NCBI GenBank assembly: GCA_001599815.1
Contig: BCIA01000004.1
Location: 746,862-810,861, forward strand
DNA from: Furcasterigmium furcatum
Taxonomy: Eukaryota; Ascomycota; Sordariomycetes; Glomerellales; Plectosphaerellaceae
Direction: 5' to 3'
DNA length: 64,000 bases
Shown: positions 34,503 to 43,442 of the stretch, one piece after another
Layout of the letters: each line of letters opens with the position of its first letter
How positions within the stretch are numbered: the first letter of the stretch is position 1
The notes under the pieces: model-generated
Told to the model about the DNA's origin: nothing
The model's database searches: none
The model's input: only the letters and a program-made list of their open reading frames with translations
Translations under genes and position numbers: made by a program

Positions 34503-35417
34503 ATGTCGTACCTCGCGAGGCCCTCCCTTCGATCCGCCATCGCGAGCTCCGTCCCACGGCAGTTTCATCTAAGCACCCCTAGATACCTCTCTTCCCCAAG
34601 AGCCATGTCGACCACGGCCTCACGGGCAGCCGGCGCAGACTGGTCCGCCGACCAGTACGCCAAGTTTCTGGACGAGCGCACACGGCCGTCCCGCGACCTC
34701 CTGGCGCGCGTGCCCGCCACCACACCCAAACGGATCATCGACCTCGGCTGCGGCCCCGGTAACTCGACGGCCGTGCTGGCGGAGCGGTACCCGGAAGCCG
34801 ACCTCTCCGGCATCGACTCGTCGCCCGACATGATCCGCAAGGCCAAGGAGACACTCCCCGGCATCCCTTTCAGCATTGCCGACCTGACGACCTACCACCC
34901 CGATGGGCCCGTCGACCTCCTCTTTTCCAATGCCGTCTTCCAGTGGCTGCCGGGCGACAGTAGGGTGAGCATCATCAAGAACCTCGTCTCGAGCCTCTCG
35001 TCCGGCGGGTCGCTGGCCTTCCAGGTCCCGAACAACCTGTCCGAGCCGTCGCACGTGGCGATACGCGAGGCGGCCTTCGCACCCGGCACGCTCTGGGAGG
35101 AGACGATGCGCCGCGCCAATCCCGGACGCGACGAGTTCCAGACACCCGTGGAGCTGTACGACGCGCTCAGCCCGCTGTGCTCGAGCATCGACATCTGGGA
35201 GACCAAGTACCAGCATGTCCTGGAGAACCACGAGGCCATCGTCGAATGGGTCAAGGGTACAGGCCTGCGACCCTTCATCGACCCTCTGTCAGACGCTGAG
35301 CGGGAGGCCTACTTGAAGGAGTATCTGGCAAGACTGAAGAAGGCGTACCCATCGCAGCATGACGGGAAGGTGCTGCTGCCGTATCCACGGCTCTTTGTGG
35401 TGGCCACAAAGGCCTGA
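34503..35417 (+). CDS. trans-Aconitate methyltransferase-like SAM-dependent methyltransferase
   Basis: Single exon, 304 residues. Class I SAM methyltransferase with motif I at about residue 78 (RIIDLGCGPGNSTAVLAERY), the acidic end of beta2 (LSGIDSSPDMIRKAK), and DLLFSNAVFQWLPG, which together with QVPNNLSEPSH and the late YKPFIDPLSD-like region (LRPFIDPLSDAEREAYLKEY) are characteristic of trans-aconitate methyltransferases. These enzymes methylate trans-aconitate, a by-product that inhibits aconitase. The first 34 residues (Arg/Ser-rich, no acidic residues) resemble a mitochondrial presequence; a second ATG at 34605 would give the bare enzyme, so two forms are possible. The TATA box 67 bp upstream fits the longer start. 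A metabolite methyltransferase in the local pathway is the alternative. Confidence 0.85.
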   Translation: MSYLARPSLRSAIASSVPRQFHLSTPRYLSSPRAMSTTASRAAGADWSADQYAKFLDERTRPSRDLLARVPATTPKRIIDLGCGPGNSTAVLAERYPEADLSGIDSSPDMIRKAKETLPGIPFSIADLTTYHPDGPVDLLFSNAVFQWLPGDSRVSIIKNLVSSLSSGGSLAFQVPNNLSEPSHVAIREAAFAPGTLWEETMRRANPGRDEFQTPVELYDALSPLCSSIDIWETKYQHVLENHEAIVEWVKGTGLRPFIDPLSDAEREAYLKEYLARLKKAYPSQHDGKVLLPYPRLFVVATKA

Positions 35418-35532
35418 GCTGGGACGTCACATGTTCTCTGTTTTCTGAATAAAGCTTGAAACCCACCGAACCTGGAGGGGATATTGTTTCTGCTTGACAA
35501 GAGGGTCTCTCGGGGGCCAAGGCGAAGTCCCT

Positions 35533-36253
35533 CCGGGCTTCGAGCTGTGTCTCGATGCGGTGAACTGCGAGGTCTTCAAGCTAGAAGACGATATTTGGCC
35601 GTACCGCTTCGTTCCGGGCAAGGAGCCTGGCATGGACTGATACAATGAAAACGCCAACAAGACCGAGATCGGTCCTCGGCAGGAGGCGCAGAATCTGGTG
35701 AAGACCGAGGGCCTTGAGAAGCGCCAGGAACATTGCGACAGCGTCAACGGCCATGACTGCACGCACATCCAGGTTCAACCAGGCCGGCGCCTCTGGGGCA
35801 CGACCCTGCCCCGGGACGCTATCAACACGTACGTAATCAGCCGTCGAGGAACGTCCTCTCTGACGTGAAGCTAATCGGATGACGGGTTGTTAAGTCTCTG
35901 GAATCGCTACTACTCCTTTGGCTGCGAGATTGGTGCCTATGAGGTGGACACTCGTGTGGGCTGGAACGGGGGATCGCAATCTGAGGATTTCGCCCGGAGG
36001 CGGGTTTGACCCCGCGTTCCGCTGGCCGATGATCTTCGACATGACCATGACCGAGATCGTGGGCCAGGCGCAAACCAGCTACAGAGTCAGCGGCGGCGTT
36101 CCTCGTCACGGCATAACATGGTCTGCCACCATGTGGGATGGAGCTCTTCTGCTCGAGATGCTGCTGGATCTCTCGCGCTGGCCCCCCGATCGGGCTTGGC
36201 TGGATATACGGCTGTTTGAGTGGGAGAGGTTCTTCACAGCCTGCTTTCGGTAG
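35533..36253 (+). pseudogene. Decayed gene of a secreted-type protein
   Basis: Coherent coding sequence with two lesions. Frame 1 reads PGFELCLDAVNCEVF and DIWPYRFVPGKEPGMD, then an in-frame TGA at 35638-35640 (likely once TGG), then YNENANKTEIGPRQEAQ and HCDSVNGHDCTHIQV to DAINT. A canonical intron follows (35829-35894, GTACGT..TTAAG) and rejoins in phase as LWNRYYSFGCEIGAYEVDT. Near 35985-36005 the protein character shifts to the neighbouring frame (GGFDPAFRWPMIFDMTMTEI, then RHGITWSATMWDGALLLEML). The N terminus is not identifiable, so the signal peptide may be lost. Cys and Trp content suggest a secreted protein; no family is assigned. Confidence 0.5.
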
Positions 36254-38519
36254 ACTTGGTTCACTTCCAGACATCGAAATCAAACACCATCTACCATATG
36301 TATGCACCTGCAAAACGTGTTGACCTTGACGTTCGAATAAAATCGCCAGGGCCGCAGGGATGGGCTGGCGTCAAGATGTGATATCTGCCGTCCTGGACCT
36401 GATGCAGCTTGGTGGGCCTTGGCGCCTCTGTGGAGATTCGGTGCCTCACGGCTCGGAGCCGGCGAGTGGTGACTCGGTGAGGAGGAAATTTCACCAAGTC
36501 CGGTGAAAATAAGGTCTGAGGATGCCAAATTTTCGACTGGGTTCAGAGGCCCATATTTCCCTCATGCACCCCGATATCGTCTCGGCCGACACATCCCCTC
36601 GCTCGCTCGCCAATGGCTGTTGTGTGGTTGGGTTCGGTGCATCGACGGGCGAAAGCTCAGACCACTATGTGGATATGTTGGCGACTTCGTCCGGACAGAG
36701 CACAAGTTCGATGTCCGCTGAGAAACCAGATTCCTTGGGGCCTCTCCAGTGGAGCGCCGAGACGAAGTATGACATGTGCCGCGAGCGAGCATCGGCTTTG
36801 TCGGCAGAACATGGGATTTCCGGCGCGACAACCTGTCTCGCAGATTCTTTTCCCAGGCTTGGCGTGGAGCAGCCGAGCAGCGCCCAGCGCGAAGAGACGA
36901 GATTCGATTCTCCGAGGCGACCTTGCGACGGCATGATGCAGACGATACGCACTCGAGTCGCCAGCCAGTGCCATCGCAACTTCTGCACGACGTCAGATGC
37001 CGCCGTGTTTCATCGACATGAGACGCGCGCAGGACGAAACGCCAGAGGGTTGGCGATGTGCGCGAGGTCTCATCAATCAGAGACCGGGGTTCTGATTGCT
37101 ACCCTCCGTCACCAGAGAATCATGCCCCGGCAACCACCACGCCCCCATGTCATCGGTGCACCCAGGTGGCTGGAGCTCCTCGATCGAGTCTAGCGCGGGG
37201 CAAGGGACCGGGATCGTCTGATTGGATCGTGAGCGTCACTTGACATCTCGCGAAGAGAAGACCTGGAGGAGCGAAATGAGACCCAATTCCCCAAGCGACT
37301 GGGTGACACGGTTGTCTCTGGTCGTCATTTGTGTCGGTCGACACGGCCGGGGCCGGCGATGTGCGCACAAGAAGTGCATGGAATGCTGGCGGTCGGGTGC
37401 GCTCCGCTCGCTTCTGCCGCCACATGGCGTCGTCGTCATCCATCGTCTGGTCTTGGGCCTGAAGCTGGGGCGCACGTTGGAATGCTGTTGGGCTGGGAGC
37501 GGCCTCGTGGGACAGACCGGGACGCCGGGACGAGCTGCAGTGGCCCGGCCGGACGCATGTCGGTCGCGGGCAGCCTTGAAGAGGGCTCGAGTCGCACTGG
37601 GGAAGAGAGGAAGCCGAGCAGGGGCAAGCAAGATGGAGCGACGATGGTTTAGCTTGGAGATAACAGCTGGACAGGCACTGAAATGAAAATTACAGCGGCG
37701 TTGCAGCTTGATGAAGACAACCTGCAGCAACCCCTGTCGCCTATCCGCCACGCCCATCCCCGGATAGGCCTAGCGGGCGATTGGGTGCAAGAGAAGTGTG
37801 GATCCCAGCCACACCCGTCGACCGCGTTCCTGCCGTTTGGATGCAGCTGCGAGCGGTGGTCTTTCTTTTTGGGGAAGGGCCAGAGAGAAATGCCCCTCAT
37901 GCTCAGAAGGCCGCGTCGAAAGTTCAGCGAGCGGAGGCAAGACTCTTCCAGCGCCTCGGAGGCCTAACGCACTAGCTCGTACTCTGGGTGCGGTTGTGCA
38001 TACGAGGTCGGCGCATCGAGGGCATCCAGAGGAGTAAAACGGCCGCCGAGGCAGTTGCCAACGCTGCCAAGAGCGCACTAAGACCCTGGCGCTCGACTCG
38101 TCCCGACCTTGCCATGCCCAGGCTTAGCCCAATTCGGGGCCAGTGGTTGAGGCCAAGAGGAAAGAGCAGCAGGTGTGTGCGGGTACCTTTCCGGAGCTGT
38201 TCCTGCCTGCACCTGCTTGCTTGCCCACCGCATCTGCCCGCCCACCCCGTCGCCCGTTCGTGGTTGCCTCATAAACAGCCATCGTCACCCCCAACTCGGC
38301 CCTCGGCCTTTTCGCCCTCTTCCTCCTCTTCCTCTCTCCCTGTCTCGATCCAATTCTCTCGCCTTGACACCAATTCTCCCGCAGAACATCGTCATCCCTC
38401 CGCGCGACACAAAGCTTAGAAGATCAGCTCATATCTCCGGCTCATTCTTCGCGAGTAGCTTATCGTTTGCGCCCCATCATATCCCAACCTCCCCCACAAC
38501 CACCCAACCTCACCTCACA
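36254..38519. other. Long intergenic stretch, 2.3 kb
   Basis: No gene recognised. Several long open frames (for example 36522-37193 on the plus strand) lack domain or compositional support. The last 250 bp are the CT-rich leader of the DUF7707-like gene. Confidence 0.45.
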
Positions 38520-39285
38520 ATGCGCGCCGCCGCCGTCCTCACCGTGGCCTACGCCACCCTGGCCTTTGCCCAGAGCAACAACTCCTCCAGGACCTACACC
38601 GCCGAGGACCTCGGCCCTTGGTTCGGCGACGTCTCTGAGAGCCAGAAGCGTATGTGCTGACCCCGGCACCGTGCCACCGACTCGGGATTGTCCAATTGCA
38701 TTTCTGACCTCACTCACCTTCACAGGAAACTGGTGCCTTGGCCAGACGAACACCTGCGGCGAACTCTGCAAGCCCGACACGAGCGTCAACACCTGCGATC
38801 CCGTAAGTTGAACCGGATTCACATCTCATCTCAAGCCGCTGACACCTCCGCAGACCACCCTTCAGTACGAGTGTGTGTGCGCCGACGATACCACCCCCGA
38901 GCTGAAGGACTACGCCGCGACGCTTCCCACCCACATCTGCCAGTACGTCTACGACCGCTGCACCGAGGCTCACCCCAACGACCTTGCCGGCAAGCAGGCT
39001 TGCGAGGACGCCTGGAACGCCAGCTGCCACCCCGACAACCTCCTCAACGCTAGTGACGCCAACGGCTCTGACTCCGGCGAGACCACCTCCGTCGGCACCA
39101 CTACCACTACGTCCGAGTCCTCGGAGTCCACCGGCGATGCCTCCAGCACCTCCAGCGCGGACGGCTCTGACGCTACTCCCGATGGATCCGATGACGGCGA
39201 CGACGGCAGCTTCGCTGCTCCCACCGCCGTCCCCGTCGCCGGTGCTGCCGCCTTCGCCATGGGCCTGGTGGCCTACCTCATCTAA
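38520..39285 (+). CDS. Cys-rich secreted GPI-type protein (DUF7707-like)
   Basis: Three exons (38520-38649, 38726-38802, 38854-39285), introns of 76 and 51 bp; phases agree, giving 212 residues. A signal peptide (MRAAAVLTVAYATLAFAQ) is followed by a compact Cys domain (NWCLGQTNTCGELC, NTCDPTTLQYECVCADD, HICQYVYDRC, ACEDAWNASC), a long Ser/Thr/Asp linker and a hydrophobic C terminus (AGAAAFAMGLVAYLI) after small residues, fitting GPI anchoring. The Cys pattern is that of the fungal DUF7707 group of extracellular proteins of unknown function. It should be cell-wall or membrane associated. Confidence 0.85.
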
Positions 39286-39951
39286 GTTGATCAACCCGAC
39301 TCGGGAAACAGACTGTGACGGCGGCCTGGAACCTGCCCGATTTCACTTCCTTGTATCGAGTTGATCGACTACCCGCCCACATCCTGGGCCCTTCTCACAC
39401 ACAGACACACACAAACACGCCTAATGAACAGACGAAGAATCGAGGAACACGCTGATGGAACAACGGAATGGATATCCCCCGATGACGAATAGGAACCGGG
39501 GCTTGGCGGTTGTGTGGTTTCGCAGCAAACATGGTTTGAGAGCAGTGTCGTAGATGACCGCCCGGTTGGGCGGCGCGCATTGCATTGCGCTCACGAATGA
39601 ATTGAGTTTAGCCTTTTGCCCTTCATGCTCATTGTTCCATCCCCCCAGTCTGCGCAGTTGTTCATGCCATTCATCCGCTGTCGCTGACTCGTGGCAGTTG
39701 TTCTCTCGCACAAAAGAGTGCTGCTTCAAGACTCGACCCCTGCTTCTTCTCTGTTCAGATCTTACTTGTTGTGACACTGACACACGGTAGTCGCACATCA
39801 CTCGTATGATGGCACATAAAACCATGGCCACCTCGTGGGGAGTTTGGGTAGATCTCACCAGAAGACCGACAGACATCTACTACTTACAGCGCCAACACCA
39901 CCAACAACAGCACCAACAACAATCAGCAACAACGAACAGCTCAACCGAGCT
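39286..39951. other. Intergenic with AC-rich leader
   Basis: 3' flank of the GPI protein (a short CA-rich run near 39398-39418) and the leader of the amidoligase-like gene, which is rich in CAAC/CACC words from about 39880. No gene seen. Confidence 0.5.
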
Positions 39952-42351
39952 ATGGACGCACCGAGAAGAAATTCCATGAGCTTCTTCCACAAATACCGCG
40001 AGTCGTTGCCTGCGGGCTCCGACAAACCTTCTCCTGCAAATGAGACAGCGCAGGGTGAGTCTTCGTCCCCCAAGCGTGGCGAGAAGCCCAGAATCAGCAA
40101 GCGCCAGATCTCGTTCGGCTTCGAGCTCGAGTTTCTTGTTCCCTATGTTCGCGGAGACGCAGCTGACCCTGACAAGGACTTGGCCGGTGAGCTTGCTCCA
40201 CTCCTCCGGGTGCCCGCTGCATTCGGCAAGGAGCGTAACCCCTCCTGGTGGATCCGCGATGCCCTCCGCAAGGTCTTGATCAAGGCAGGCATTCCTACGG
40301 AAATCCACTCTACTGCAGAGGAGGCCTTCTGGGGGGATGGATCTGCCGCCCCCGAGGAGGAGGAGGTAGCCCCCCCGGTGGATTACTCCAAGCCCGCTGC
40401 GGTACACGGCAAAATGTACGACAAACACTGCACCTCCTTTCGCATCGTCTACGACATCTCCGTCAAAGAGGTTGCCGACTTGGGTGGCTACGAGTGGGAA
40501 GGCGTGGAGGTTGTTTCTCCAGCCATGTGGAACAACAGAGACAATCGTGCCTTGCTAGAGCTGGCCGTCAGTGAGCTGACCACGGCGTATCGTCTTCGGG
40601 TCAACCCGACGTGTGGCTTCCACGTCCATGTCGGCTTCGGCATGCGTGGCTTCATCGACTCTCGCACCATGAGGCGATATGTCGCCCTTCTCTGGGCGTC
40701 CTTGCCACTGCTGAGCACCCTCCACACCCCGGAGCGGGCAACGCTGTTCTACAGCCAGAGTTGCCACGTACACAATCACACTGAGCTTGGCCAGTCGAAG
40801 GGAACGGGACTGGCAGCCAGCCTGTGGGAGTATGAGGGCTACCTCATGCACGCCCTGGCTCGTCAAATTGGCCGTGATCGATGGCTCGGTGAGCCGTATG
40901 ACCTCGACCAAGATCATTTTGTCTCGGGCCTCATCAGGAAGAAGGGAACTAAGAAGCAGGACACCGGCGACCAGCAGGACGCCAATGACCAGCAGGAGGC
41001 CGTTAGCTGGCTGCCGTATGTCGACCAGCAAGACGCTGATGACCAGCAGGATGCCGGTGACCAGCAAGACGCTGATGGCCGGCAGGACAACGATGACCGT
41101 CAGGACGCCGTTAGCTGGATGCCGTATGTCGACGACCAGCAGCACGCTGATGACCAGAAGCACGCCGATGACCAGAAGCATGCCGATGGCTGGCAGAACG
41201 CCAATGATCGTCAGGTGGACGATAACTGGCAGGGCAACTGGGTGACGGAACAGTGTGGCCTCAATGATCCCGACCACAGGGAGCTGTTTGACTGGTTCGG
41301 CCAGCCTGGGCGGTTGGTCCAGGACAAGCAGTTCATGCGCCCCCAGCAGCACTCATCAGATGCACCTCCAAGCCCCAAGTGGAAGCCGCCACAGGTCACT
41401 TCCAACCCTCCCGCGGGTTCCCTGCGGGACCTCAACGCCACCATCCCTCGCGTCACCCCGTCGGATCAGCCCCCTCGACGCAAAACGGCTATCCAGCGTC
41501 GGATAGGACATGTCCCGTTCATGCTCGAGCCTCGCGTCAACCAGATCGTCCAAGACCGCTTGGCTTTCTATCTCCACGCGGGCATTTGCGATCTCGCTGC
41601 AAGTGAGTCTAGTCCGGTTCCCGGCATCATGGACGGCGTCAGAGAGGTCCTGGCAGGCAGCTTTTCCGCTTATGTTCCCGCACAGATGCTCGGAAACAAC
41701 AGAAACATCAAGGCCGCGGGGCTCAACTTCACTGCATACAATATCGACAAGTTGACGACCTACGATCCGCTCCTGGGCCGGTCGACTGTCGAGATCCGCA
41801 TGGGCTCGCCGACGCTCGACCCGGAATGGGTCGTGGCCTGGAGCTCCATCTGTGCGCGGCTGCTGGAGTGGAGCCGCGACACCTCCGACGCCGAGTACAT
41901 GAGGGTGATCCGCCTGCTGGCGTGGGCTCTGGAGGAGGGCGGGAAGTACGACGTGCTGGACCTGCTGATCGACGTCGGCGCTCTCTGGGAGATGCGCGTG
42001 GCGGAGGACCGGCTCGCCCGCGACATGGGCAACGGCCAGAGAGGCTGGGCGGAGTGCCCCCTGAACCCGCAGGAACTCCGTGGGGAGCTGGTCCCGATGC
42101 CGGGGCATGAACGGGAGGATCTGTACTACGAGACCGTCGGGCAGGAGGCTCCTCCTCGCCAGTGCTACAAGGGCTTCAAGTCCGCTCCGCCGTCGCCGCA
42201 GTCGGATGCGGGCTCAAAGGACCTTCTCACCACTCGCTTCGTGCTCATCGACTCTGACGAGGAGGAGATGTACAACAAGGAGGACAAGCAGGACGACTCG
42301 GAGCGCAGGGTCGATAAGGAGGACCTGTACAAGTATTCGGATATGGCGTAA
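39952..42351 (+). CDS. Amidoligase-2-like protein with internal tandem repeat
   Basis: Single exon, 799 residues from the first ATG at 39952 (the frame is open upstream but without an ATG). Motifs of the putative amidoligase family (glutamine-synthetase/COOH-NH2 ligase fold): FGFELEFLVPY near residue 54, CGFHVHVGF near 221 and TVEIRMGSPTLDPEWVVAW near 613, supplying the acidic metal/ATP ligands and the conserved His. Family members are predicted to form amide bonds between carboxylates and amines of peptides or small molecules; fungal members are uncharacterised. The catalytic halves are separated by a disordered insert holding an Asp/Gln/Ala tandem repeat (residues about 340-421), then a Pro-rich stretch. 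The C-terminal tail is acidic. No signal peptide. Confidence 0.78.
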   Translation: MDAPRRNSMSFFHKYRESLPAGSDKPSPANETAQGESSSPKRGEKPRISKRQISFGFELEFLVPYVRGDAADPDKDLAGELAPLLRVPAAFGKERNPSWWIRDALRKVLIKAGIPTEIHSTAEEAFWGDGSAAPEEEEVAPPVDYSKPAAVHGKMYDKHCTSFRIVYDISVKEVADLGGYEWEGVEVVSPAMWNNRDNRALLELAVSELTTAYRLRVNPTCGFHVHVGFGMRGFIDSRTMRRYVALLWASLPLLSTLHTPERATLFYSQSCHVHNHTELGQSKGTGLAASLWEYEGYLMHALARQIGRDRWLGEPYDLDQDHFVSGLIRKKGTKKQDTGDQQDANDQQEAVSWLPYVDQQDADDQQDAGDQQDADGRQDNDDRQDAVSWMPYVDDQQHADDQKHADDQKHADGWQNANDRQVDDNWQGNWVTEQCGLNDPDHRELFDWFGQPGRLVQDKQFMRPQQHSSDAPPSPKWKPPQVTSNPPAGSLRDLNATIPRVTPSDQPPRRKTAIQRRIGHVPFMLEPRVNQIVQDRLAFYLHAGICDLAASESSPVPGIMDGVREVLAGSFSAYVPAQMLGNNRNIKAAGLNFTAYNIDKLTTYDPLLGRSTVEIRMGSPTLDPEWVVAWSSICARLLEWSRDTSDAEYMRVIRLLAWALEEGGKYDVLDLLIDVGALWEMRVAEDRLARDMGNGQRGWAECPLNPQELRGELVPMPGHEREDLYYETVGQEAPPRQCYKGFKSAPPSPQSDAGSKDLLTTRFVLIDSDEEEMYNKEDKQDDSERRVDKEDLYKYSDMA
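40969..41214 (+). repeat. In-frame tandem repeat inside the amidoligase-like gene
   Basis: Hexapeptide-type units based on DQQDAD (variants DQQDAG, DQQHAD, DQKHAD, DRQDAV) run for about 80 codons. A higher-order unit is visible: AVSWLPYVD at 40999 and AVSWMPYVD at 41107 are exactly 108 bp apart, so a 36-codon block appears duplicated. Confidence 0.85.
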
Positions 42352-42570
42352 TCCTTGGCACTGCCTTGCTGGACATGGCAGCATAGACTATGTAAATTGT
42401 ATTGTTCATCCAGCTTTGATATCTGACGCATGATGTGCATGTAGTGAATGTTGCAGAGGCCGGGGTGGTTTGGGGGTCTGCTGCTGGGAGGCGAGTGCTG
42501 CGTGTGAAACATGTCCTCTGAGCAGGTAGGATTAAAGGTTGTTGTTGTCAGGTTTGTTTTCAATACGGCG

Positions 42571-42712
42571 TGATGGCTTAGCAGTTATAGCAACCGCTTG
42601 ATACCGTTCACGTCCCTGTGAGAGCCAGAGGGGAGTAGGCTAGGACTGATGCTATCAGCCTGTCGAACCCTTTTGCCACTGAGTTCAAATCCGGCTCCGG
42701 GCATTTTCTTAT
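42571..42712 (+). other. tRNA/SINE-like sequence with Pol III boxes
   Basis: A box-like TGGCTTAGCAG at 42574-42584 and B box-like GTTCAAATCC at 42683-42692, about 100 bp apart, followed by T runs (TTTTCTTATTTT) from 42704 that could end Pol III transcription. The T-stem and acceptor do not pair as in a real tRNA, so this is more like a degraded tRNA or the head of a tRNA-derived SINE. Confidence 0.25.
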
Positions 42713-43442
42713 TTTGGTCCTGGGGTTGAGATGGGCCCTGTTGTCGATGCAGCTTCGGGGTGACAACCTCATTCACTTTTGAGGCCCGCCATTCCCCGAA
42801 GCAACTCGCAACCACGCCTGCAAGGTCAAATTCTCGCAACAATAACAGTCCGCCGCCATCTGCCATATTACAGATTGAAGCTCCACAATTGTTGTATGCA
42901 GATGGAAAGACGTAGTCACCTCTTCTTCTCTTTTTGATAATGACTGGAGTGTTAGTGTTCATGTTCAACGATGGTGCTACAGGATAAAATCCATACGCAC
43001 TTCTGATGGTTATCGTTGACCCTCGGTGCATTTCAGATCCATTCAATAGGATAACGGCTCCCAAGAACTACAAGGAATAATATCGAAAGAAGGTATGAAA
43101 GATTAAGCAGTCCGAAGCCTCGCCCCGGATCCGACGCCGTCAAGGTCCGTCCGTCGGATACGCGGACAGTCCACCAGAATGCCGGAAGTGGAGACGACTA
43201 AGTCCGCGAGAGTCCCGGGCTCCAGATCGGCCCCGATCCCCGATGGGGCGCTGTACTGAATGTGGAAATGAGTGGTGAACCCCGCTTCAGCTTCAGGGGT
43301 GGTGAGACGGGGATACAAAGTTCTGACAGTAAACAGGGTCGTCCTTGCAAGGACCACATTCATTCTTCGAACTGAACTCGCCCTTCTCCGTTTCAAGTCC
43401 GCCATATACGTCCACTGTCCAGGCCGTACGCATCAGTCGGTC
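42713..43442. other. Intergenic, 0.7 kb
   Basis: Upstream region of the 3-beta-HSD-type gene. A GTTGTC..GACAAC inverted repeat lies near 42740-42767. No gene seen. Confidence 0.4.

Noticed and set aside
36522..37193. 223-codon plus-strand frame in the long gap
   Set aside because: No motif, no signal peptide, no plausible splice partners.
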